A DNA stretch of 64,000 nucleotides from Cristatella mucedo (taxonomy: Eukaryota; Bryozoa; Phylactolaemata; Cristatellidae). The notes under the pieces are model-generated. The model made no database searches. It saw only the letters and a list, made by a program, of their open reading frames with translations, and was not told where the DNA came from. Positions 1-10,811 of this stretch are shown in pieces (positions within the stretch are counted from its first letter, which is position 1; each line of letters begins with the position of its first letter). The translations under genes were made by a program, and so were the position numbers. The stretch lies in contig WPIO01000088.1 in assembly GCA_009760855.2 (NCBI GenBank), forward strand, positions 732,001 to 796,000, written 5' to 3'.

Positions 1-1417
1 TCAGAGTGTTTCTCTAGTTTCGGAAGTGCCAAAAGTTCTTCCAGATAAGCAGAAGCTGCCTCAGAGTAGGATTCCTCGTATTAATATCATTATTATAAAG
101 ATATTTGGCTACTATTTTCGCAATCTTATAAGTAGCCACAGATGTTAGTATTTCCTCATTTTGATCACAATACATCTACCTCATCATGACAGCTTAGCGA
201 ATGAATCCATGCCGGAGGAGGCTGACTTCATTATTGTAATTTTAAAACTGTAGGGGATTTTCTTAATATTTTTAACGGCATTAAGTTAAAAGGCAGCTAT
301 TTGCATACTGCTACGAGAATCTACCGCGCAGCTTAGCACTCATCTTGCTTATCTTGATCGACTACCTTAGTGTCGTAGTTAGATAAACAGCCTTGATTGT
401 TTTGAAAACATTCCGGGTCTACCGTATGGGTCTTATGGATACTAGGTAGTTAAAAACCACCTATTGCTAGTAACCCAGCATTGAGAATGCTGGCGCAAAA
501 ACAAGTGAGCATTTTGTAGCACACAATTCATGTCATGCACAGGAGTTTTACTTTTTGAAAGATAATTCAGATTAGATCAACTGCTCTATGATTGAAGCAC
601 GTAGAAGTCAGATGTAAATGTATGCTAGTTTAAATTTTAAATGTTATTGAAATTAATAACTAAAACATTATTAATTACTATTAAAATTGTTATTAAAATT
701 GTGTAATTATTAAATTTTGATGTTTATTAAATTATAAATGTTTATAAACAATTCGAACACATTTTATGAGCATCACTTGCAAATATTACTCCGTCTTTCC
801 GTGACCGCCTTCTACCAGAAGAAAACTGTAACTCACGTCACCAGTAATTTGATTCACGACGATTGTGCAAGGCCTATATACTTTAGGAATGTGCTTTCTT
901 AAAGTATAGAGAAAATAAAAACCGTAGAGACTTTATCAACATATGCTTAAACATATGCAGAAGACACTCAGCTCAGGGTTCTCCTAGATGGTTAGCCGAG
1001 CTGAATGCACCAATAGAAGCTCTGCAATTTGATGACGGCTGGTGCTGCTAAAGTGAAGCTACGACGCGCTGCAACTGTACACTCCAACTGCTCTAATTAT
1101 GAAAAAGTGTGGGAATAAAGTGAACAATGCGTGCGCCTGCACTGGATAGTTGATGCAAATGTTTGCAAGACAAATGCTGGCACTTGCACAATTGGTCTAG
1201 ACAATTTAAGAATTCTCACCATAGGAAAGGGAAACAGTGGTATTCACTTGCCAAATGATTAAAAGATGGATTAAAGCTATTAGAATGAGTAAGCTATTTA
1301 GTGCTTTGACATCTTCTACTTAGGTTTTCAATAGCTCGTGCTACTGGATTTTTTTGAGGGATGAAATTACGATACTCGTTGGAGGGGTGGCAATACTGAT
1401 CAACACCAAACAATAGT
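1..1417. other. Left arm of duplicated block 1, no gene seen
   Basis: AT-rich non-coding sequence. From the first base onward it can be aligned by eye with 20195-21800, for example the stretch around 380-620 with 20730-21060 (shared words include gattgctagcaatc-like and gaaagataattc). It is probably intron or spacer of gene 1, whose linker D and tectonin exons would lie left of the window. No exon or RNA gene was recognised. Confidence 0.5.
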
Positions 1418-1419
1418 AA

Positions 1420-2070
1420 GAATAATAATGGTACTATATTTGATAAAGCACCTTAGAGAACCTAATCTCTTCCTAAGTACTTTACATTTGCTGAACAGGC
1501 AGCAGGATGAAACGGTTAGTGTAGCATGCTCAATAACAGACAAGGATAACATGGTAGGGGTGACATGCACAGGGTCAGCATACAAGTATGGCTAGTCTCA
1601 GCATGCCCAGTGTCAGCAAGCATAAGCACATAAGGGTCGAATCAAAGGGACCCGCTAAATCTTTCCAAAAATAGATGCGTTTTATTCTCTTTTTAAATGT
1701 GATCGAATCAGGTGTTGTGGTGCAAGACGGGGGTGAGTTTCAGGCTTTTTGAGCACACAAACTAAAGGCACGTCTCCAAAGGATTTGAGGTTTGTACGAG
1801 GTATAGATAAGGAGCTGGATTCCGAAAAGCAGGCGGTACGATGCTTAGCCTGATGGGGGAGTAGACCTGATAAGTAATCTTGAGCCCAATAATAAAGAAA
1901 CCTGAAAATGAGTGACAAAACCTTGAAGTCGATGAGTTGCTTGACTGAGAGCCAGTGTAGGTCAGTGAGATGTGGCGAGATGTGGTAACTTCGACGCTCG
2001 CAACAGACAAGCTTAGCTGCAGAGCTTTGCACCAGCTGTGAGTGCGTGATTGAACACCAGTAGACCAGTC
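1420..2070 (-). mobile_element. CR1/L2-like LINE, 3' fragment (RT C-terminus and tail)
   Basis: On the minus strand this encodes the end of the reverse-transcriptase protein, with the family signatures LADLHWLPVKQRIDFKVLSL (here degraded) and PRTNLKSFGD. The 3' untranslated tail follows and ends in an ATT/AAT repeat at 1420. Frames are broken by indels. It is absent from the matching place in block 2, so it inserted after the block duplication or was lost there. Confidence 0.85.
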
Positions 2071-2590
2071 AACAATACGTTTGACATGAAAAGTGGGCGT
2101 ATTATCTCGTCCGAGTTTTGACTAATGGTCACCATTACAGGAACCTCTTTGGGTAATGGCGAGAAAAAACTCTGCAGATTGGAATGGTCAAGTGAAGTGG
2201 AACGTGTGACGTCAACGGAAGGGCAAACCTTGGTTTCAACCCTTCTGCCGGGGGCGGGGCACTGGCAGGCGTATGCATTGCAAAAAACCTACTTAATAAA
2301 CAGGCACATGAACAACAAATAAAGTAAACATAAACAGAAAGATAAGGTTGTGTGGGGTCACTGCCGTCATTTAATGGGCAAAACAAGATGCGAAAAATTG
2401 GAATCACTGATTAGAAGCTTCAGCCAAACAAAGCAACGTGAGCGTCACCTGTTGTTCTATTCGACATTGCATGTCAGCGTAGCAGCGATCTCTAGATCGC
2501 AAACGAGTCCGTTTCTGTTTGCACGCAACAAAGTGTGAGAATCAGAAGATTGGCGAGAGAGAGAGAGAGAGTTCCTGAAAAGCATCTCAC
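2071..2590. other. Intronic or spacer sequence of gene 1
   Basis: No gene is recognised. The frames at 2125-2538 on either strand have no domain or paralogue support. The stretch lies between a LINE fragment and the donor of linker exon A. A short GA run sits at 2556-2571. Confidence 0.4.
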
Positions 2591-2719
2591 CTGAATTTCG
2601 AGGGGTGCTATACGTAATAATTGTTCGATCCGTGCTCGTAGTCAATCTCGAGGAATGATGGCTGGTTTGAAGCACCAAGTTTGAAACGCCAACGTCCACA
2701 GGTCGTCGTACCGATGCTT
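2591..2719 (-). CDS. Gene 1, linker exon A (Ser/Thr-rich, phase 1-1)
   Basis: This 129-base exon has an acceptor at 2720-2721 (pyrimidine-rich, ending gcatttcag) and a donor at 2589-2590 (aattcag|gtgag). Two bases, 42 codons and one base give phase 1 at both ends. The peptide begins with a VDVGVSN motif and continues into a short Ser/Thr-rich stretch ending NSG. The same motif, splice sites and phase occur in exon B at 22223-22501, which supports both. In gene 1 it would follow the PAN exon at 4956-5207. It probably forms an extracellular, O-glycosylatable spacer. Its function beyond that is not recognisable. Confidence 0.6.
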
Positions 2720-2754
2720 CTGAAATGCATGAGAAGGTGAATGCAATTTCAATT

Positions 2755-2860
2755 GCTGAACAATCGAATCATTGATGTCATTGAATTCATTGATCAAATC
2801 ATTGATCGAATCATTGATTCAATCGATCAATGAATCGAATCAATTTATTTCGATTGCTGA
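2755..2860. repeat. ATTGAT-rich simple repeat in intron
   Basis: Degenerate repeats of attgat and its complement (gaatcattgat, tcaatcgatcaatg) make the segment partly self-complementary. It lies directly upstream, in the minus sense, of the acceptor of linker exon A. Confidence 0.6.
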
Positions 2861-3229
2861 ACAATTATCACAAGGAAATATCAAGTTTCGTGATCTCAAC
2901 AGCTTGATCGACAGATGAGAGTATTTCACATGCCCTCAGAGGACTATTAAGTTTGGAGTATAATCAAGGTTAAAGACTCGATTCGTAGTGACGTCATTCA
3001 GGCTCTGCTTCTCTTGAAAGTTCTCTCACTGGGTTAGAGCTAACGCAAAATAAAAGCTGCTCTAAAAAATATACATATACACTGTATATATATAGTATAA
3101 ATACAGTAGATGTATATATGTATGTATGTACACGGTATAAACTTTATAAGGGTGTGCGGGTGTAAGTTTGTGAGTGTGTGAGTGCCATTTAATTTAAGAT
3201 GCGTATATGGTCGGACTATTGTTCCCAAA

Positions 3230-3530
3230 CACCCGAGGTAAGAAATCGCCAGAGGTAATGTCGAAAATCTGGTAGATGTAACCTCAAAGACGGTAAACTA
3301 TTGTGGAAAAATCAAATCATACGTACATCTATTTATAAAACATTGATATACTAATTTATCTATATTGCATCTTAAGAGATGTAAATCTCTTGCTACGCAC
3401 TTTACAAATGTTGTCTAGGAAGCATGTCGTCTGGTTAGGAATATAATACTCAGTGAATATCAGTGCCAGGACACATTAGCGCAATAAAAGGGAAACTTAT
3501 ATGGACGGAGCAAATGCTCTCAAAAGCACA
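3230..3530. repeat. Segment shared with 24260-24540 (duplicated block)
   Basis: Matching words include cctcaaagacggtaa and gctgtctaggaagcatg, and the order is conserved relative to 24260-24540. It is part of the block 1/block 2 duplication, within the long intron of the PAN-tectonin genes. It also contains a degenerate LINE-like tail (agatgtaaatctcttgctacgcactttac). Confidence 0.6.
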
Positions 3531-3604
3531 CGGATTTTTAGCTTCATTTTAATGCCTTTAATTAAAGGATGTCTTGCTAGCAGAGGAATTTAATTTAGAC
3601 TTGC

Positions 3605-3925
3605 GTCACGACGTCCCCTGACTTGACCATATTTAAAAATAACTTAAAAACTCACCTATTTATGACAGCATTTAGTGGGTCACTGTGATTCGTCGTTTAT
3701 GTTCTTATGCGTACTGAAATGGATGCATATTTTTACTAACCACATTTGCATGCTGGCCCTGTACATGTCACCATAACCATGCTATTCATGTTGTTTATCG
3801 AAGCATGATACCACTCACCATTCGATCGCGTTTCCTTTGCTGCAAATGTGAAGCGCCTAGAGAGAGATTGGGTTCTCTGAGGGTGCTTTATCAGAGTATT
3901 ATTATTAATACTATTATTATTAGAC
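3605..3925 (+). mobile_element. CR1/L2-like LINE, 3' fragment
   Basis: The plus-strand LINE end starts in the last codons of the RT frame (DLTTFKxNLKTHLF-like) and continues through the tail to a TTA-type repeat near 3925. A longer copy occupies the equivalent place in block 2 (24590-25740), so this insertion predates the duplication. Confidence 0.85.
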
Positions 3926-4955
3926 AAATATGCATGTAAATTACACGAATTGTTCGCTTTAGTTGACAGTAGATCTTTATATTTTAGCCAAATACATTGA
4001 CACCTACCACCAGCTATTATTAATTAATCAATACCTATCAATATGATGTCAATATCAACTGGAAGGACTCAAATCGAAGCGACGGAACACTTTTACTTTT
4101 ACGTTTGTAATTTTGTTTTTTTAATCTAGCTGTAACTCTAATGCAAATAACTTGGACTTTATAAGTTTAAAGATACTGACGTAAGTCGAACAACTTAAGG
4201 AATAGACTACTCAATTTGATACTTATCAGCAAATAGGAGCGGTTAATATGAATTTTGTATGGCGTATTATAAAAGGCACGGCGTATTGTGGTAACCGCGA
4301 CGTACTACGACGAGCCCCTTTCCAAAGAGCGATGCACTTTGACTACAATGTCACTTATAATAACACCCGAAATTGGATTTAGAAGAGCAGCCAACGAAGG
4401 TTCAGGATCGAGCTTCCCCCCCCCCCCCCCAATCAAGCTGCCCCAGGTCCGGACCACGTGGCCCCAGCATCGTCTGTCAATCCTCCGGAAGTGGCTGTTC
4501 CAGACAGTCTTCTCAAAGCCAATAGCAGGCGAGTCTTTCGCATTCCATGACGTCGAAGCACATTCGGCGCGCATGTTATTTTCATGTCATCGACGAGGCG
4601 AACATCTCTTTCTAGCTTTACGTGACCGCCACGAGTTTCCAGTGCATGGTGGCCGATTGAGAACGGCGAACGAGCGGCCAATGAAGTCAAACGCGGCAGC
4701 TTCCGTTAGCAGAGCAACGAGCATTTCGTTTTAAAGACTTGTAAGAAAAGCGAGAAAAAACGCAAAAGAAAAGAAAACAAAGAGCGTCGTAACGGAATCG
4801 TAAGAACTAGAACGAAAGTAAACTAGAAAATGGCGCTTCACACTGCCAATGTTTTTTCAGCTTGCACTCTCACGTGGTCAACCGGGTCAACACTTTAGCA
4901 GCACCGGCTGCCGCTGTGCAATGAGTGGTTGGTCGCCACTCGCGACGTTCGCTAC
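3926..4955. other. Intron of gene 1 with a weakly conserved minus-strand frame
   Basis: The stretch matches 25745-26950 of block 2. Around 4305-4420, the minus strand reads a peptide with a PSLAALLNPISGV core. Its counterpart near 26255-26400 reads PSLAVLLQPFPGA, followed by similar DI-V-S-E-GSS spacing. No splice sites in phase 1 were found, so it is not called as an exon. A poly-C run lies at 4417-4430. Confidence 0.35.
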
Positions 4956-5207
4956 CTTTCTTCGATATCGTCAGCACGTTGGGGGCGCTTGCAAGTCTTT
5001 GATCGGCCGCCGCTTCCAGACTGCAGACGCCGCTCTCAGTGGAATACTGCATCGCCAGGCACCGCTCACCGGCGGCGACGCACCGACGCGAGCAGGCGGC
5101 CAGGTCACGTGCCAACGCATCCGGTGACCTCCAAGGACGAAAGGTTACCTTCGAGCCACCGTCCGAGGGACGAGCGTCGAAGCGCTGGATCCTGGATGGC
5201 TGCAAAC
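4956..5207 (-). CDS. Gene 1, PAN/Apple-like domain exon
   Basis: The exon is 252 bases, with acceptor at 5208-5209 (cacctctag|) and donor at 4954-4955 (aagaaag|gtagc), phase 1 at both ends. The 83 full codons carry the PAN/Apple pattern: a cluster ACSRRC, then ERC, an MQYSTESG turn and GVCSLE. PAN domains are disulfide-bonded modules that bind proteins or carbohydrates outside the cell. It is preceded by a signal-peptide exon across a 104-base intron. Exons at 26955-27206 and 42371-42622 have the same length, phase and nearly the same sequence. Assignment to PAN rests on the cysteine and aromatic pattern and is fairly secure. The ligand is unknown. Confidence 0.8.
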
Positions 5208-5311
5208 CTAGAGGTGACGCGGAAAGCGACGACGATTTGAGGCAAGCTTCGATTGAGGCAAGGTCCAGCAGATGCCCTGCGCTGGTGCCGCAGATAGGAG
5301 ACTGAGCTCAC

Positions 5312-5360
5312 ATAGAGATGCCGTCAGCACGGTCGCGAGAGAGATCGCACGCAGTGGCAT
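5312..5360 (-). CDS. Gene 1, signal-peptide exon with start codon
   Basis: ATG at 5360 (minus) starts a 16-codon stretch with a hydrophobic core (MPLRAISLATVLTASL) that ends in phase 1 at the donor ctctat|gtgag. The 104-base intron then joins to the PAN exon, completing a Cys codon. This is a typical secretory signal, so the protein is predicted to be extracellular. A TATA box lies about 100 bases upstream. Reading through the donor gives a stop just before the PAN exon, so splicing is required. The block 2 copy (27311-27359) is nearly identical, and the block 3 copy has lost the ATG. Confidence 0.7.
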
Positions 5361-5461
5361 GGTCTTGGTCCGACAAGCTTGCTAATGACTGCATTAGCAG
5401 TAGAGTCGAGCGATCAGCAGGCTTGAATGTGGCTATCCGAGCTTTGTGAAGCTTGAACACT

Positions 5462-5468
5462 CTTTATA
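5462..5468 (-). promoter_or_regulatory. TATA box of gene 1
   Basis: The minus strand reads gctataaagag. The ATG at 5360 is about 100 bases downstream, giving an expected 5' UTR of about 70 bases. The same box is kept at 27461-27467 but lost in the third copy near 42880. Confidence 0.5.
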
Positions 5469-5589
5469 GCCGCATATGTACTGTCCTCTTTCAAGTCTTG
5501 TGTTTGCTCAGAACTTAATGCCCTGCTAGCGAAATGCGTCATCGACTTTTTGTGCTATCAGCCTCGTGCGGCACACCAATGGCTCTCAG

Positions 5590-5640
5590 GAAACGGGCTG
5601 GCATAAAAGTCGCGTTCAGTTGCTCTGTGGTACACTTAAA
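5590..5640 (+). promoter_or_regulatory. Conserved upstream element with TATA-like core
   Basis: The motif ggctggcataaaagtcgcg is kept upstream of the signal exons in block 2 (27595-27640) and, slightly changed, in block 3 (43008-43055). It is oriented like a plus-strand TATA element, but no plus-strand exon is evident after it. It could equally be an upstream regulatory part of the minus-strand gene. Confidence 0.3.
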
Positions 5641-6319
5641 ATACACTTGAGTTCACCATTAGCGTGCCACCGGACATGCAGGTCATTTACGATATTTGCT
5701 GGAGCCACGTAATCGTCGGTCGATAATCTGTCGGCCTGTCAAGCTATGACAAGTGGCCATCTTGAGTACCTTTTTCGATCGACACTAAAGTGCGGCCATC
5801 TTGACTGGTGGCTGCCACCAAGCGACTGCAGTGACTGCGCTCTCCCGTGTCTGTGAGTGCGCTAGAAATCATGAGGCACGTATGTACGCACGCGCTGTGG
5901 AGGCAACAGTGCACCCAGAAAAAAATTTGAACCACTTCAGAGCGTCAATACTAACTGTCTTTGATTCGACGGCATTCAGCGGAACGAAGCCGTTATCGAT
6001 GGATGCCTACTTACACGCTTACAAGTAATAATACTGCAACCACTAGTACATTTGCATATCGCCTTTGGAAGAAGTCAATCCCTTGCTACGCACTTCATGT
6101 ACAGTTAGAAAAGCAGCGTGCGAGCTGCTGCTGCTGTGTGTGCGTGGATTTGGTGGCTCCATGTTTTCTGGCTTCCCATCAGAGCGCTCTCTGAATGTGG
6201 AGGCTCGATACAATGTGCCGCGTCGTCCACCAGGGAAGACAGGAGCCTGCCCGATGGAGATTGCTTTTACGAAGAAAAACCGCTATTGCATTCGCACTGA
6301 AATAAATTATAATAAATAG
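5641..6319. other. 5' flank of gene 1, duplicated, no gene seen
   Basis: The stretch matches 27640-28320 nearly base for base and 43060-43480 more loosely. Open frames in it are short and differ between copies. No splice-supported exon was found. Confidence 0.4.
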
Positions 6320-6510
6320 CAACGCACTTGATAAAGTGCCCACAGATAACTCAATCTCCTTCTAGGCACTTTAAGTTTGCTGCAAATGAAACGCGATTGA
6401 ATGGTTTTCGGCAGCATGCACAATAACAGTCAGAATAACATGGTTAGGGGTTCTATGCACAGGGTCAGCGTGCAATTATGGTTACTGGCAGCAATAGCAC
6501 TTCATAAATA
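6320..6510 (-). mobile_element. LINE 3' tail fragment
   Basis: The minus-strand tail of the CR1/L2-like family carries the recognisable gaactcaatctc, ctttaagtttgctgcaaa and gacatgcacagggtcagc-type words. The 5' end is truncated and no coding part remains. Confidence 0.75.
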
Positions 6511-6603
6511 AAAAAAATTGCAAAACCTTGGTTATTTTTACTCATGCACCGAGGTTGCACATTGTTCGTTTGCTTTTTAGACGTCGACCAAACTTAAATA
6601 TAC

Positions 6604-6756
<153 letters not shown>

Positions 6757-6761
6757 TTACG

Positions 6762-6916
6762 AGCAGCTCACTGCCTGTGGAGTCGCTTCACTGAGTCGTA
6801 GTAGTTCCGTCATGGAAGACAATGCTGCAATATCTTGCCGCTTGACGGAAGTGACCATCTAGCCACATGCCGCAAGTGCGCCCTCATGCAGCGTGAAGAA
6901 ATTTCGCGTTTTAATT
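6762..6916 (+). repeat. TA-flanked interspersed repeat (copy 1)
   Basis: The sequence starts with a cactgcctgtggagtcgctt-type head, followed by a cactgagtcgtagtag word and a ttgccgcttgacggaag word, between (TA)n tracts. Related copies are at 28966-29062, 37105-37215 and 53306-53450. No coding capacity was seen. It may be a small non-autonomous element with TA-rich ends. Confidence 0.55.
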
Positions 6917-6947
6917 AGTATATCGCGTTGGATAATATATCCATCGC

Positions 6948-6991
<44 letters not shown>

Positions 6992-7024
6992 AACGCGATG
7001 GATATATTATCCAACGCGATATAC

Positions 7025-7030
<6 letters not shown>
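6912..7030. repeat. Perfect 39-bp inverted repeat around a TA spacer
   Basis: The left arm 6912-6950 and right arm 6992-7030 are exact reverse complements (the left arm starts taattagtatatcgcgttgg). They are separated by 41 bases that are almost all TA. A further (TA)n and another atccaacgcgatgg unit follow to 7083. Confidence 0.9.
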
Positions 7031-7071
<41 letters not shown>

Positions 7072-7083
7072 AACGCGATGGAC

Positions 7084-7304
7084 GCGCCGTCTGCCGGCGC
7101 TGGTTGCTGCCGCCGCTCTTGTGAGCTCGGGGCAAGTGACCTCGGGCGGAGAAAAGGGTGCAGCACCACGCACCTCCGCCCGCAAAGAACGACTGGCCGC
7201 CGTCGGGTCGCGCGTCTTGTATTTACCGCTGCCGCCTAGCCGGTTTGTCTGAGCCGATTTATAGCTGCATATATTAGACTACCCCACCCGGTATCTCGTT
7301 ATAT
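7084..7304. other. GC-richer spacer, no gene seen
   Basis: The first part (gccgtctgccggcgctggttgctgc) matches 29097-29150 in block 2. No supported coding sequence was found. Confidence 0.4.
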
Positions 7305-8752
7305 CAGTCTATGCGTTCTGACAAGGTTGGTGGCGGGGGTGCAATTGTCGTTCGTTAATCGTTTGGCAACCGGATGTGCGGTTTTTCCCACGGCCGTCGT
7401 TTTAATCAGTTATAATCAGGTCCTCATCAAAGACAATGCCTCATATTGTTGTGATCTACCGACCTCCTTTTGGTTGTCTAAGCTTGTTTATAGATAAGTT
7501 TTCAGAGTTCCTCACTAAAATATTAAAGTATTAACGCCGTTACTGATTGCAGGAGACTTCAATATTCACTTGACAACCCTAGCAACAGCCAGGTCTGCTC
7601 GTTTCTTGACTGTCTGGAGAATTTTGGTTTGATCCAACACGTTAATTATACCCCACACGTCAGTGGCCATATTCTAGATCTCGTGATCACTAAGGATGTG
7701 TTCCTCACTGACATTGTGGTGTTCGCTATGACCCTTTCAAATCATCGTTCGATCTCTTCACGGTACCTGCTCCCTTGTTTGTAAGTTTGTCCTTGTTTGT
7801 AATGTCGATCTTGTCCAACGACGTAACTTATAAAGCATTGACATTGGCCAATCTTTTTAAATCGGCTTGTGATATAGGCCTTCTTGATCTGCACCCAGAC
7901 TCGACCGACAATCTCGATACCCTCACGGATGCAGTGAATATGACACTCAGAAGTGCTCTTGATAAGCCTGCTCCCGTTCAGTCTGTCTGTGTACCTTCGT
8001 GGAGATTCTCTTCAATTGACAGAAAAACTTCAAAAGTTGCGCCATCTTAAGCGCAGGCTTATACTTCGTTTTAGGAAATCGGGGTATAATGCAGATCTGG
8101 TCAATTTCAAAGACTTCCTTTGAGTTTACACCCGGAAGCGTAAAAAAGCCGTGGCTTATTATTTTTCACTCAAAACTAAATTCCTGCCAGTTTGACCAAA
8201 AAAAGATTTCTAAGACAGTAAACAACTTACTGGCCGATGCTGAGAGGTCTGAATCCTCAGATATTAACGGGTCAGCCGAAAGGTTTTCAGCCTTCTTTAC
8301 TGAAAACATTGTGCTAATTCGTGCCTCCATAAAGCCACCTCCGAGTAAAGCGATTCTGAACTCACAATCTGTGACCACCCTTAAATGTTTTTCCGAGGTT
8401 TCTGCATTTGATGTGGCAGCCTTAATAAGGTCTAGTAAAAAGACACCTCATGTCTTGAAGACCCACCATCTTCCACTTCATCATCATCATCATCTTCCCA
8501 CCACCATCATCATCATCTGTGTGGTCTTCACTGGCAGACCACCTTAGCCCTGCCATAACCGAGATTTGCTATGCTTCTTTGGAAAAAGGGGTCGTACCCA
8601 AGTCCTTCAAATTGGCAATCGTTAGACCGATACTTAAAAGCAAACTATCGCCCAGTTTCCCTTCTTCTTTTTTTATTGAAGATTCTTGAAACAATTGTCG
8701 CTAAGCGTTGCTGGTTGCGCATCTTGAAAAGAATGAAATGCCAGCCGAGGCC

Positions 8753-8755
<3 letters not shown>
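7305..8755 (+). mobile_element. LINE, endonuclease and RT N-terminal part, degenerate
   Basis: The first frame reads GGGGAIVVR, then VIYRPP and AGDFNIHL, which are the apurinic endonuclease signatures of non-LTR retrotransposons. Further on, [17 protein letters not shown] and ILETIV mark the start of the reverse transcriptase. Many stops and frameshifts break it. The RT is cut off by a (TA)n tract at 8755. It is absent from the matching part of block 2, so it is probably a later insertion. Confidence 0.8.
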
Positions 8756-8810
<55 letters not shown>

Positions 8811-8830
8811 AGCCGAGGCCGCCATATATA
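8738..8830. repeat. (TA)n bracketed by an exact 25-bp direct repeat
   Basis: The unit 8738-8762 (atgccagccgaggccgccat plus atata) is repeated exactly at 8806-8830, with only TA between. The frames of repeated Tyr-Ile codons here are not genes. Confidence 0.9.
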
Positions 8831-8898
8831 CATCGTGCATCGTGGCCCCTGGATAATAAATAGCCCAGGAGACAAGGTGCTAGCTCCTCACGACGCAG

Positions 8899-9610
<712 letters not shown>

Positions 9611-9708
9611 AAGTAGCGGCGTGCACGACTGCCCACGAGGGCGAAATCGTCAGGCACCCGAGAGCGAGCCCTCTTGGAAGCTCTCTCCAAATCGAGTGCC
9701 ACAGAGAT

Positions 9709-9713
<5 letters not shown>

Positions 9714-9780
<67 letters not shown>

Positions 9781-9818
9781 ATAGAGAGAGAGAGCGAGAG
9801 AGAGAGAGAGAGCGAAAT
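9714..9818. repeat. (GA)n microsatellite
   Basis: A GA tract with a few interruptions (taat, gcga). It gives rise to artefactual Leu-Ser repeat frames on the minus strand. Confidence 0.95.
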
Positions 9819-10811
9819 AGAGCACGCTTGATTCGGAGCTCGGTTAAAGTTCACCGGCTCCCACGCCGCCAATTTCAGGATACTCGACGAGACAGCAACT
9901 GCCGTCGCTGTGAGGCTAGTTCTGTTGGGGCGGCGACGGCAGCGGTGCGTCTCTGGAGGAGAGATAGCGAAGCACTCGCAGAGCACCTCCGCATAGGTTT
10001 GTCGCGCCACCGAAAAAAGTAGAGGTTCCACGTAGTGCCGCAGCTTCCGGTGAACAAATCTGGTCAAGCTGCAAGGAGAAACCGGACAGAGCACGCACGG
10101 CCGGCGGTAGGTATTAACGCCTTGGGAGGCCTCGCTTTCTCTCACTCTTTATAGCTTCTATTTGCAGATTACGAAAACTTACGACAGAGTACAAAGAGGC
10201 TCACGCTTCATTTATAATGACTAATGACATCTATGATAATTAATAATTATTTTATTTTATTGTATTTATAATAATTTGCCTAAAGAGGTAAATGAATTTC
10301 AATCAGCTCTCTCACGTCTTCACAATTGGTAACTGAAACTGAAAACTAGCCAAGTGCCGCACGCTAGATAGCAAGACTTCTTCTGTCGGTCTTAGCTCCA
10401 GCTCTGCTCGCTGTGCGAGTTTATGAGCGGACTTTCACGCTCACACTTTGAAGCTTACTGACATCTACCCTGATAATAAGTCTTAGTTGTGAGCCCGCCA
10501 TTTGTCCTCAACTCCCAGGTCGGTAGATGCTTTTTTTAGTTTGGCCATGCAATTCATTTGGGGCATCATTTGAGTGGCTTAAATTGAAAAATGATATTAA
10601 TGTTTGCAATTTTTGCCGACAGTAGTATGATGATATTTAGTTACGTAGGGGTTCCTTCGAAATAACGCGGTCGCAGCCTTCAGTTCAGGTTCGGAGCCTT
10701 TGCAGAAACCAGTGCACAGTTGATTCATAGATCTAAAACAGTTTTCAAGCTGGATGCGTCGGCCTCAACGGCAGCAACTCTCAAGTCTCGAATTAGTTAA
10801 AGTAATTTAGG
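9819..10811. other. Spacer between genes 1 and 2, no gene called
   Basis: A plausible minus-strand acceptor (tttctccttgcag) lies near 10067. It is followed by an open stretch with two cysteines that ends at about 9916. No donor, start or paralogue supports it. The rest is AT-rich and featureless. Confidence 0.3.

Noticed and set aside
4288-4734. A 148-codon plus-strand protein
   Set aside because: It spans a poly-C run. The block 2 counterpart keeps only the first part of the frame, and no splice sites or domain support it.
5744-5935. Minus-strand frames shared by 5.7-5.9, 27.8-28.0 and 43.1-43.3 kb as a conserved small gene
   Set aside because: Similarity is explained by the recent duplication. 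Frames differ in start, length and phase between copies, and no splice site is shared.
9714-9818. Leu-Ser repeat proteins over GA/CT tracts here and at 40.7 kb
   Set aside because: They are artefacts of (GA)n and (CT)n. The flanking frame has no splice-supported exon.
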